Assembly (NCBI GenBank): GCA_937880805.1
Contig: CALGRR010000083.1
Coordinates: 1-5,431, forward strand
DNA length: 5,431 nucleotides
Source of the DNA: an uncultured Clostridia bacterium
GTDB taxonomy: Bacteria; Bacillota; Clostridia; Oscillospirales; Acutalibacteraceae
Direction: 5' to 3'
The position numbers and the translations under genes are program-made. The notes under the pieces are model-generated. The model had not been told where the DNA came from. It worked only from the letters and a program-made list of their open reading frames with translations, and made no database searches. Positions 1 to 5,115 of the stretch are shown here, in pieces (within the stretch, counting starts at the first letter, position 1; each line of letters begins with the position of its first letter).

Positions 1-3
1 ACC

Positions 4-32
4 TTGCTTTTTTTCATAATATGTGATATAAT
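4..32 (+). promoter_or_regulatory. Promoter of the MATE/flavin reductase operon
   Basis: A -35 box TTGCTT (4-9) is separated by exactly 17 bases from a perfect -10 box TATAAT (27-32). A TGA directly before the -10 gives an extended -10 element. Transcription should start near 39-40, leaving a leader of about 160 nt before the MATE start codon. The fit to a vegetative sigma-A promoter is read directly from the sequence; activity is inferred. Confidence 0.8.
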
Positions 33-38
33 TCCAAA

Positions 39-181
39 AATTTCGGAGGCAATGTAAACCGTAATTACAACGCCGGATAAGATTTCCTATACAACCTTCT
101 GTTGGAGGGCATTTGCAGCGTACTGTGAATGCTGGATTAAGACAGTTGCTATTGTGTAGCAGATCTTATCCGGCGTTTTTT
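39..181 (+). promoter_or_regulatory. Structured leader RNA, probable riboswitch or attenuator
   Basis: The leader between the promoter and the MATE gene can fold extensively. A 15-bp perfect stem (69-83 with 163-177) encloses 79 nt that hold further hairpins. These are CAAC/GTTG (92-95 with 101-104) or, alternatively, CCTTC/GGAGG (95-99 with 104-108); a 10-bp stem (109-118 with 123-132, loop CGTA, two G-U pairs); and a 6-bp stem (146-151 with 157-162, loop TTGTG). The 3' arm of the long stem runs into a T tract, so the fold ends as a terminator in front of the gene. Segment 131-142 can also pair with the same 3' arm, giving two competing folds. MATE genes in Firmicutes are known targets of riboswitches, for example guanidine-IV (mepA motif), but I cannot match this leader to any class by eye. 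A translation-coupled attenuator is the alternative. Confidence 0.6.
69..181 (+). terminator. Long-loop intrinsic terminator in the MATE leader
   Basis: The arm at 69-83 (AACGCCGGATAAGAT) is exactly complementary to 163-177, and six Ts follow at 176-181, then G and four more Ts. The T run sits 8 nt before the AGGAGG of the MATE gene, so this is a premature (conditional) terminator, not the end of an upstream gene: its promoter lies at 4-32 and no gene fits between. The 79-nt loop is much longer than in ordinary terminators and contains its own hairpins. Confidence 0.65.
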
Positions 182-188
182 GTTTTGC

Positions 189-194
189 AGGAGG
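189..194 (+). promoter_or_regulatory. Ribosome binding site that fixes the MATE start
   Basis: A full AGGAGG lies 5 nt before the ATG at 200. This favours that ATG over the in-frame TTG at 113, which would put the leader hairpin and T run inside the coding sequence and add 29 residues with no family resemblance. Confidence 0.85.
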
Positions 195-199
195 ATTCT

Positions 200-1513
200 A
201 TGGATTTACTTAATGGAAAAATCAGAAGCGTTTATTTCAAATATGTTGCTATATCCTTTGGTAGCTGTATGCTGCAATGTATTTACACTTTGGTGGATAT
301 GGCAATGGTTGGGCAGTATTACGGTCCGATTGGTACGGCTGCTATGTCTATGGCAATGCCTATCGTATCGTTTATTTACAGTCTTGCTATGTTTGCAGGT
401 GTCGGTGGTGCTGTCCGTTACAGCCAGAAGAGAGGACAACAATCAGGCGATGAAAACCAGTATTTCACAGCATCCATCGTTTTCAATGCTATCATTGCGT
501 TGCTTGCGTGGTTTGTGGTCTTTGTGTTTAACAGACCGATTCTGCATTTGCTCGGCGCAGATGGCACTTTGTTGGATATGGCGGTGGACTATCTGGGTGC
601 TATCAAATTTGCTGTTCCTGCATTCGTGTTTAATAATATGCTGGCATCCTTTTTGAGAAATGACAACGCTCCGGGTTTAGCTTCTGTCGCAATCGTTGCC
701 GGTGGTGTATTCAATATGTTTGGTGACTGGTTCTTTGTGTTTGCATTGGATATGGGCATTTTTGGAGCCGGTCTTGCTACGGCTTCCGGTGCAGTTTTAT
801 CCTTTGTGCTTTTGCTGACTCACTTTGCGACAAAGAAATGCACCTTAAAGCTGACACGATTTAACGGTTTTGCGAAGAAAGCAGGCAGCATCTTTATCAA
901 TGGTTTCTCTGCGTTCCTCACAGACTTTGCGCCCGGTGTTTTAACGGTTATGTTCAACTATCAGGTGCTTCGCCTGCTGGGAACAGACGCTCTGGCGGTG
1001 TATGGTGTTATTGCAAATTACAGCTTGGTGCTGATGAGTTGTGCGTATAGTGCCGGACAGGCAGCACAGCCGATCCTGTCCATCAATTACGGCGCAGGAA
1101 AAACAGACCGTGTTATGGAGACACGCAAATATGCCACTGCTACGTCTTTTGCATTTGGTGTTATCTTTACAACGGTATTGTTTTTGATTCCGAACACGAT
1201 TGTGGGCTTCTTTATGAAACCGACAGAAGCGGTCTTGACGATTGCTCCTGCAATTATGCGTGCCTACGGCATTTCGTTCATTCTAATGCCGTTTAATATG
1301 TTCTCCACCTATTACTTCCAGTCTGTTGCACAGGCAAGAGTTTCGATGGCTGTTTCTCTCGGTCGAGGACTGGTTCTTAGCGGTATTCTTATCTTCCTGC
1401 TTCCCGTTCTGTTCGGCAACAGTGCATTGTGGTTTACGATGCCCGTTGCAGAGTTTGCTGTAGCGATAATAGCGACTGTTTGTATGAAAACCAAGAAAGG
1501 ATATTCTGTATGA
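200..1513 (+). CDS. MATE family efflux transporter
   Basis: A 437-residue inner-membrane antiporter of the multidrug and toxic compound extrusion family. Such proteins expel cationic drugs, dyes or metabolites in exchange for Na+ or H+. The protein is almost entirely hydrophobic helices separated by short polar loops, consistent with the family's 12 membrane segments in two halves, and the length is normal. Family-like segments include FLRNDNAPGLASVA (about 151-164) followed by the NMFGDWFF stretch, and the second-half signature GQAAQPILSINYGAG (286-300). There is no signal peptide. The start is the ATG preceded by AGGAGG. The gene follows a leader with a conditional terminator, so expression is probably induced by a ligand or by drug stress. 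Its TGA overlaps the next gene's ATG (ATGA), which indicates a translationally coupled operon. The family is secure; the substrate cannot be told from sequence. Confidence 0.93.
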   Translation: MDLLNGKIRSVYFKYVAISFGSCMLQCIYTLVDMAMVGQYYGPIGTAAMSMAMPIVSFIYSLAMFAGVGGAVRYSQKRGQQSGDENQYFTASIVFNAIIALLAWFVVFVFNRPILHLLGADGTLLDMAVDYLGAIKFAVPAFVFNNMLASFLRNDNAPGLASVAIVAGGVFNMFGDWFFVFALDMGIFGAGLATASGAVLSFVLLLTHFATKKCTLKLTRFNGFAKKAGSIFINGFSAFLTDFAPGVLTVMFNYQVLRLLGTDALAVYGVIANYSLVLMSCAYSAGQAAQPILSINYGAGKTDRVMETRKYATATSFAFGVIFTTVLFLIPNTIVGFFMKPTEAVLTIAPAIMRAYGISFILMPFNMFSTYYFQSVAQARVSMAVSLGRGLVLSGILIFLLPVLFGNSALWFTMPVAEFAVAIIATVCMKTKKGYSV

Positions 1514-2076
1514 AAGTTGATTTTGGAGTAAATCCGTATATTTTTCCGCAGCCGGTATTGATGGTTGCAACTTACGGAGAAAACGATTGTGTTGATGTTA
1601 TGGCTGTTGCCTGGGGCGGTATTTGTGCTCATAATATGATTGCTCTTAATGTTAGCAGTAATCGAAAAACGGTTGCAAACATCCGGGAAAGAGGTGCGTT
1701 TACAGTAAGCACTGCGGATGTTTCCCATCTGAAGGAATCGGATTACTTTGGTACAGTATCGGGTAATTCCGTCAAGGATAAATTTGAAAGAAGTGGTCTG
1801 CACGCAGAAAAAAGCAGCAAAGTAGATGCCCCTGTTGTCATGGAATATCCGGTGACATTGGAATGTAAGCTGGTTCAAATGCAGGAGACTTCCAGCGGTT
1901 ACAGAATTGTGGGCGAAATCGTTAATACTTTGATAGACGAATCTGTTCTGGATGAACAAGGTAAGGTTGATGTAACGAAGCTCGGTGCAGTTGTGTATGA
2001 CCACTTTAACAGCGGGTATTATGCTATTGGGCAAAAAGTAGGACAGGCATGGAGCATCGGGAAAGAATATATTTAA
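1510..2076 (+). CDS. Flavin reductase-like FMN-binding protein (flavoredoxin type)
   Basis: A 188-residue soluble protein resembling the flavin reductase-like, FMN-binding split-barrel family (flavoredoxin and relatives). The N-terminal half shows the family pattern: MAVAWGGICAHN (31-42), then IALNVSSNRKTVANIRERGAFTVS (about 44-67), the strands and loop that normally hold FMN. A later segment around FGTVSGNSVKDKFE (80-93) also fits. Members carry FMN and reduce flavins or small electrophiles, or pass electrons; the substrate is unknown here. The start is the ATG overlapping the MATE stop (ATGA), preceded by AGAAAGGA with an 8-nt gap. An upstream in-frame GTG at 1429 would lie inside the MATE gene and is unlikely. 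Coupling to a MATE pump suggests a joint detoxification role, with reduction of a compound beside its export; this is inference. A strong terminator follows. Confidence 0.88.
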   Translation: MKVDFGVNPYIFPQPVLMVATYGENDCVDVMAVAWGGICAHNMIALNVSSNRKTVANIRERGAFTVSTADVSHLKESDYFGTVSGNSVKDKFERSGLHAEKSSKVDAPVVMEYPVTLECKLVQMQETSSGYRIVGEIVNTLIDESVLDEQGKVDVTKLGAVVYDHFNSGYYAIGQKVGQAWSIGKEYI

Positions 2077-2107
2077 GCTGATTGATAAGTAAATATTAGA
2101 CTATTTA

Positions 2108-2151
2108 TTATAACTGGAAAATGCGAAAATTTCAGTTTTGTGCAGTTATAA
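2108..2151 (+). repeat. Inverted repeat after the flavin reductase gene
   Basis: TTATAACTG (2108-2116) and CAGTTATAA (2143-2151) are perfect 9-bp inverted arms. A smaller alternative pairing joins AACTGGAA (2112-2119) with TTTCAGTT (2130-2137), followed by TTG. It lies 31 nt past the stop codon and just before the main terminator. It may help 3'-end formation or be a protein-binding site; its function is not known. Confidence 0.45.
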
Positions 2152-2155
2152 ATTT

Positions 2156-2191
2156 ACACCCTGCAAGACGAAAAAACTTGCAGGGTGTTTT
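2156..2191 (+). terminator. Intrinsic terminator of the MATE operon
   Basis: ACACCCTGCAAG (2156-2167) pairs perfectly over 12 bp with CTTGCAGGGTGT (2177-2188) around a 9-nt A-rich loop, and TTTTCTT follows. This is a strong rho-independent terminator on the + strand. On the reverse strand the hairpin is followed by AAATTT, so it is not a good bidirectional terminator. Confidence 0.9.
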
Positions 2192-2213
2192 CTTATGCTC
2201 ATATATATGTAAG

Positions 2214-2238
2214 ACCGCAAGGCAGGTCGCCCTGCGGT
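2214..2238 (-). terminator. Hairpin downstream of the relaxase gene, weak terminator candidate
   Basis: ACCGCA (2214-2219) pairs with TGCGGT (2233-2238), extended inward by GG/CC with a bulged A. It lies 20 nt beyond the relaxase stop codon on the reverse strand. On that strand it is followed only by CTTACAT, so the T tract is poor. The position suggests 3'-end formation or mRNA protection for the relaxase transcript. Confidence 0.4.
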
Positions 2239-2258
2239 GTTGATTTCCTATGTCATGA

Positions 2259-3689
2259 TTATCTGTCCCTGTCTTGGGATTTCTTTCTCTGCTTCGGCTG
2301 AGAGTTCTGTTTACCCTCTTCCTGAAGCTGTCTGAGCCTGTTACGCACACTTTGTCTTTCGGGCGGTCTGTGCTGTTTTTCGGCAGGTTTCTGTCCGTTC
2401 TTAACTGCCTGCTCCCATTCTGCAAGGTCTTGGTTATACTGTGTCACAATAGCCTCTGCTTTGCGGTAAGTTTTCATAAATGCCTGTACATCAGGATAAC
2501 CGTCAGCGGTGAGAATATCGGGGAGTTTATTCAGTTTTTCAGCAAGATCGGCTTCGGTCTGCTGTATCTGTTTTTCCAGAGCCTTGCGTTCCTTGCCCTT
2601 GAATATACCCGTTGTTTCTGCAAGCTGCTGTCGCAGATTCGGAAGTGTGACTTCCTGTATCTTCTTGATTGCTTTCGCCGGTTTCTGTACCTTTAGCATA
2701 AGGTTCTGCATTGTGCGGAACTCGTCCATATCCATATTGAGGACTGGCTTGGGTGGCATATCCTTTTCACGGATGATGGCTTGCAGAAATTCCTTTGCCT
2801 TGCCTACGATACCTCGGAACAGATTTGGAAGCCAACCATTTTCACGGATGGACTGACCGGCTTTGTCGTGGATTTCGGTCTGCTTGATTTCCAGTATCTT
2901 TGCTTCTTCAATGCCCGATACAAGAGCCAAATCCGCTGTTCTGTTCCATTCCTGCCTTGCGGTGTTGTCCGCTTCGATTTCGGCAGCCTTGGGGTTGTTC
3001 TTGCCTATCTTTTTTGTTGGGAGATACACGCTGTTCTTATCAAACACTTTCAGTCGCTGTTCGGGATCTGAAATGTGGGAATTGATAAGCTCCGTGTAAA
3101 CTTCTTTTGCTTCTGCTATGAACGCTTCGCTTTTGAAACGCTCGTCTTTGGTTGTGAATAAATGGCTTTCGTAAACTTCCCCCTTTTTGATAACGGTACA
3201 GCCTTTTCGGACTTGACCGTTCTCGTCTGTGATTTCTTTCTTGGTTCGTACCCTTTTTCCTGTTTCGTCATAAAATACGCTTCTGGTGGCAATCTTGATG
3301 TCAGGTTCGGGAAGCAGTTTCCTTTCGCTGAATATGAGGTGGATGTGGTAATTGGTCTTGCGTTTGTTGTGGTGCAGAGCCGATACACATTCCACTCCGT
3401 ACTGCTGTCGGAATTTATCCGTAAATTCTTCAAGCACCTGCTGTGGGTCAAAGGTGGTGTAAATCTCCGGCAGGGCAATGATTAGCTCCCTTGCTTCGAT
3501 ACACTTTCCCTTTGTTCCGCTTCGCTGGAACTCCTGCTGACTTTCCCTGGCGAGATTTTTCCAAAAGGTATTGTCGGCGGTACGATAGGTGGCGTAAAGG
3601 TTTTCCTGTTTGGCGTGGCTCGTGATATATGAGATTCTTCCCTTGACATTGGGCAGTTTCGACATTCGGATAAAAGAATGTCTTGCCAA
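2259..3689 (-). CDS. MobA/MobL family relaxase (MobQ type)
   Basis: A 476-residue conjugative nickase that would cut one strand at oriT and stay linked to the 5' end during transfer. From the TTG at 3689, the N-terminal segment reads MARHSFIRMSKLPNVKGRIS and then YITSH; Tyr21 is the likely catalytic residue, in the place of the tyrosine in the ADYIQ motif of RSF1010 MobA. The metal-binding histidines are in TNYHIHLIFSER (His115 and His117 with upstream HHN at 106-108), matching the family's motif III. Residues beyond about 325 form charged, Gln/Glu/Lys-rich, probably coiled-coil helices ending in a very basic tail. The start at 3689 is chosen because AAAGGAG lies 7 nt upstream. The longer reading from a TTG at 3734 and the shorter one from the ATG at 3665 lack a ribosome site. 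There is no primase or helicase extension in view. It is probably co-transcribed with the upstream excisionase gene. Confidence 0.9.
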   Translation of the reverse strand: MARHSFIRMSKLPNVKGRISYITSHAKQENLYATYRTADNTFWKNLARESQQEFQRSGTKGKCIEARELIIALPEIYTTFDPQQVLEEFTDKFRQQYGVECVSALHHNKRKTNYHIHLIFSERKLLPEPDIKIATRSVFYDETGKRVRTKKEITDENGQVRKGCTVIKKGEVYESHLFTTKDERFKSEAFIAEAKEVYTELINSHISDPEQRLKVFDKNSVYLPTKKIGKNNPKAAEIEADNTARQEWNRTADLALVSGIEEAKILEIKQTEIHDKAGQSIRENGWLPNLFRGIVGKAKEFLQAIIREKDMPPKPVLNMDMDEFRTMQNLMLKVQKPAKAIKKIQEVTLPNLRQQLAETTGIFKGKERKALEKQIQQTEADLAEKLNKLPDILTADGYPDVQAFMKTYRKAEAIVTQYNQDLAEWEQAVKNGQKPAEKQHRPPERQSVRNRLRQLQEEGKQNSQPKQRKKSQDRDR

Positions 3690-3696
3690 CCTTTTG

Positions 3697-3703
3697 CTCC
3701 TTT
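3697..3703 (-). promoter_or_regulatory. Ribosome binding site deciding the relaxase start
   Basis: On the reverse strand AAAGGAG (3703-3697) is followed by a 7-nt spacer CAAAAGG and then TTG (3689-3687). No comparable site precedes the other possible starts, so a TTG start is favoured. Confidence 0.7.
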
Positions 3704-3734
3704 CTTCGCTGAGAATACCGTACTCATTACGCAA

Positions 3735-3762
3735 CCGACTTGTCGGGTGCGGCTGTCACAGC
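3735..3762. other. Candidate oriT nick region
   Basis: On the + strand CCGAC-TT-GTCGG (3735-3746) is directly followed by GTGCG (3747-3751), and an odd-length palindrome GCTGTCACAGC comes next (3752-3762). In MobQ-type origins such as RSF1010 and its relatives, a short inverted repeat precedes a nick sequence ending in TGCG. The match here is in layout and the five bases GTGCG only; the usual CCCT after the nick is absent. It lies just upstream of the relaxase gene, a common place for oriT. The assignment is an inference. Confidence 0.35.
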
Positions 3763-3787
3763 TATCGGTGATTGGTGGGACAGCAAT

Positions 3788-3916
3788 GGAAATTGCGGTG
3801 CAATTTCCTCTGTATCATAACTGAGGTGGTGGTGTCCGAAGTTGTGATACAGGCTCCCCGCAGGGGCGAAATACCCAGAGTACAAATCGCAGATTTGTGC
3901 GAGGGGTGTATTTCGC
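3788..3916. repeat. Array of inverted repeats between excisionase and relaxase genes
   Basis: This gene-free stretch holds consecutive perfect or near-perfect hairpins. They are GGAAATTGC/GCAATTTCC (3788-3796 with 3800-3808, loop GGT); a 13-bp pair CTGTATCATAACT with AGTTGTGATACAG (3810-3822 with 3840-3852, one mismatch that is a G-U in RNA) around a GGTGGTGGT-containing loop; CCCC/GGGG (3856-3859 with 3863-3866); and an outer GCGAAATAC/GTATTTCGC (3866-3874 with 3908-3916) enclosing GTACAAATC/GATTTGTGC (3880-3888 with 3892-3900, one G-T pair). No T tracts follow, so these are not ordinary terminators. Their place beside a relaxase gene suggests oriT accessory-protein sites. RNA structure within an excisionase-relaxase transcript is the alternative. 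Confidence 0.65.
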
Positions 3917-3945
3917 TCTCAAACGCCGAGGGCTTTGGAGAACGG

Positions 3946-4161
3946 TTATTCCACTTTTCGTACATCATTGGGATTGAGTAAGTTCCTGCCCTGATTGACC
4001 GTCATAAAACGCTCCAGCGTATCCCTGCGGATAATGGTCTTTCGTCCGACTTTCAAAACAGGCAGCTTGCCCCAGTCCACCAGTTTTCGCATTGTGTTCC
4101 TACCGATACCCGTACATTCCGCTGCTTCTTCGATAGTTAAACCCATTTTAATTGCTGTCAT
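3946..4161 (-). CDS. Excisionase-like winged-helix DNA-binding protein
   Basis: A 71-residue protein of the helix-turn-helix/excisionase type found in Tn916-like and related elements. Residues 9-34 read TIEEAAECTGIGRNTMRK... and form the helix-turn-helix. The VLKVGRKTIIRRDTLERFM segment (35-53) makes the wing and last helix typical of MerR-like small binding proteins. Excisionases bend DNA near the attachment site and direct the integrase toward excision; some relatives act only as regulators. The ATG has AAAGGAG 9 nt upstream. A perfect-consensus promoter sits about 50 nt upstream, flanked by repeats probably bound by the divergent XRE protein. The relaxase gene follows on the same strand after about 255 nt of repeat-rich DNA. 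The fold is clear; the excisionase role is inferred from size and the integrase nearby. Confidence 0.82.
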   Translation of the reverse strand: MTAIKMGLTIEEAAECTGIGRNTMRKLVDWGKLPVLKVGRKTIIRRDTLERFMTVNQGRNLLNPNDVRKVE

Positions 4162-4184
4162 TACACATCTCTCCTTTCAAAATA

Positions 4185-4301
4185 CTCATTTTGCAACTTT
4201 GCAATTATCATTATACTTATTTTGCTATTTCTTGTCAACTCATTTTACAACCCATTAAAGATATTTTTTAATTCTTATCAGAAAAATAGTTGCAAAATAG
4301 G
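4185..4301. promoter_or_regulatory. Repeated operator sites in the divergent control region
   Basis: A 13-base motif CTCATTTTGCAAC occurs at 4185-4197. Variants CTTATTTTGCTAT (4216-4228) and CTCATTTTACAAC (4239-4251) lie in the same orientation, and an inverted copy GTTGCAAAATAGG lies at 4289-4301. A partial copy TTTGCAATT is at 4198-4206. One copy fills the spacer of the leftward promoter, one abuts its -35, one lies just past its start point, and the inverted copy contains the -35 of the rightward promoter. That placement is expected for repressor sites governing both directions. The XRE protein next door is the likely binder; the excisionase is another possibility. Confidence 0.7.
4210..4238 (-). 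promoter_or_regulatory. Promoter of the excisionase-relaxase unit
   Basis: On the reverse strand TTGACA (4238-4233) and TATAAT (4215-4210) are both perfect consensus boxes with a 17-base spacer. Transcription would start near 4203, about 40 nt before the excisionase ATG. Such a strong promoter in a transfer/excision unit implies tight repression, in line with the repeats overlapping it. Confidence 0.88.
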
Positions 4302-4318
4302 TTTTGATATGTTATACT
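4290..4318 (+). promoter_or_regulatory. Promoter of the XRE regulator gene
   Basis: TTGCAA (4290-4295) and TATACT (4313-4318) are 17 bases apart, and TGT before the -10 makes it an extended -10 promoter. The start point should be near 4325, giving a leader of under 20 nt that carries the AGGAGGTG site. The -35 lies inside the inverted operator copy (4289-4301), which suggests autoregulation. Confidence 0.75.
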
Positions 4319-4342
4319 TGGTTTCGATAGGAGGTGTAAACC

Positions 4343-4993
4343 TTGAAAAAAGAAATTACATTCACCGCAAAACAGGTCGGTGAACGAGTGAAAGAACGTC
4401 GAACAGAATTGAATCTCACAATGCCGGAGCTTGGCAAACGTATCGGAGTGAACAAGTCAACGATACAGAGATACGAAGCAGACGGCGTAGACCCAAAGAG
4501 AACAATGATTATCAATGGACTGGCAGAAGCGTTGCTTACCACTCCTGAATGGCTCATAGGTCTTTCAGAAGATAAGGAATATGACAGCAGAACGCTTTGT
4601 GAAAAAGATTTGGAAGAACATATCAAGAAGTACATTGATACTGTGTCTACGGTTGTGAATGGCGAACCGCACCAACAGCTCCTTACCACATTTCTTGGAA
4701 AGATGATTGATTTGTATTCCGTTCTCTGCTACCACTTCTCCGATGCTATGGCAGAGGTTGACCGTGTGGCAGAAGATGAAGGACTGAAACAGTCTCTCCG
4801 CAGATATGCGATTGAATCAGGAGCGATTACAGAGCGAGTTTACCATAAAGAGATGGAAGCACCGATTGAGGATATGAAACGATTCTTAGACGGAATTTTA
4901 CATATCTACGATGAAGGACGCACCGCTGTAAAGATGGGTGACCTTTTCGGGATAGTAGCGGAAGCCGAAGCAAGGCTTGCCGAAAAAGAATAA
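4343..4993 (+). CDS. XRE-family transcriptional regulator
   Basis: A 216-residue cytoplasmic regulator. Residues about 11-66 form a lambda-repressor-like helix-turn-helix: VGERVKERRTELNLTMPELG leads into the recognition segment GVNKSTIQRYEADG (35-48), then PEWLIGLSED closes the domain (68-77). The remaining ~140 residues are mostly helical and charged, with no motif I recognise; they may serve dimerisation or sensing. No metalloprotease partner of the ImmA type is visible. The start is a TTG at 4343 with AGGAGGTG 7-8 nt upstream; no better ATG exists. It is transcribed divergently from the excisionase gene and toward the integrase gene, and repeats cover both promoters. The likely role is repressor of excision and transfer functions, possibly also autoregulated. 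The DNA-binding class is secure; the target genes are inferred. Confidence 0.9.
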   Translation: MKKEITFTAKQVGERVKERRTELNLTMPELGKRIGVNKSTIQRYEADGVDPKRTMIINGLAEALLTTPEWLIGLSEDKEYDSRTLCEKDLEEHIKKYIDTVSTVVNGEPHQQLLTTFLGKMIDLYSVLCYHFSDAMAEVDRVAEDEGLKQSLRRYAIESGAITERVYHKEMEAPIEDMKRFLDGILHIYDEGRTAVKMGDLFGIVAEAEARLAEKE

Positions 4994-4994
4994 T

Positions 4995-5094
4995 TCCGTG
5001 GCTCTTTGACAACAAAAAAGCCGATTAAACAATCGGCGGATGTGACACTATTTACTTTACGCACACCATACGTCACAGTTCCGATTGCCACGGA
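4995..5094 (+). promoter_or_regulatory. Nested inverted repeats in the integrase leader
   Basis: In the 122-nt gap before the integrase gene, three arm pairs nest inside each other: TCCGTGG/CCACGGA (4995-5001 with 5088-5094), CAATCGG/CCGATTG (5030-5036 with 5081-5087) and TGTGAC/GTCACA (5041-5046 with 5072-5077). The middle left arm can instead close a local hairpin (5020-5037). The outermost right arm ends 3 nt before the AAAGGAG site of the integrase (5098-5104), so folding could affect translation. The arms could also be integrase or excisionase binding sites. A TTGACA at 5006-5011 is present, but no good -10 follows. Confidence 0.5.
5014..5037 (-). terminator. Reverse-strand intrinsic terminator between XRE and integrase genes
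   Basis: GCCGATT (5020-5026) and AATCGGC (5031-5037) form a perfect 7-bp stem with a 4-nt loop. On the reverse strand it is followed by six Ts (5019-5014). No reverse-strand gene is visible just to the right, so it may block antisense or inbound transcription. On the + strand the A tract precedes the stem, so it would not stop xre-integrase read-through by the usual mechanism. Confidence 0.6.
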
Positions 5095-5115
5095 TAGAAA
5101 GGAGACTATTTATCA

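Noticed and set aside
39..181. T-box or guanidine-I (ykkC) riboswitch
   Set aside because: No T-box consensus of the GGGTGG type before the terminator and no ykkC conserved ACTGG/GGTTCC-like motifs were seen. Guanidine-IV could neither be confirmed nor excluded by eye.
113..199. Extending the MATE protein to the TTG at 113
   Set aside because: It would place the terminator hairpin and T tract in the coding sequence and add residues unlike the family; the ATG at 200 has AGGAGG at ideal distance. Kept only as a possible regulatory feature.
1312..2034. A 240-codon open frame on the reverse strand across the end of the MATE gene and the flavin reductase gene
   Set aside because: It lies antisense to two well-supported coupled genes, has no recognisable domain and no ribosome site; it is a shadow frame.
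3690..3734. Starting the relaxase at the TTG at 3734
   Set aside because: No ribosome site precedes it, whereas the TTG at 3689 has AAAGGAG 7 nt upstream and gives a family-like N-terminus.
3788..3916. CRISPR array
   Set aside because: The repeats are different inverted pairs, not one direct repeat with regular spacers.
3762..3981. Short open frames on both strands in the gap between excisionase and relaxase genes
   Set aside because: They overlap the inverted-repeat array, lack ribosome sites and show no protein-like pattern.
5006..5034. A dedicated integrase promoter using TTGACA at 5006-5011
   Set aside because: The bases 16-18 nt downstream (AACAAT/ACAATC) are a poor -10 box; read-through from the XRE promoter is as likely.
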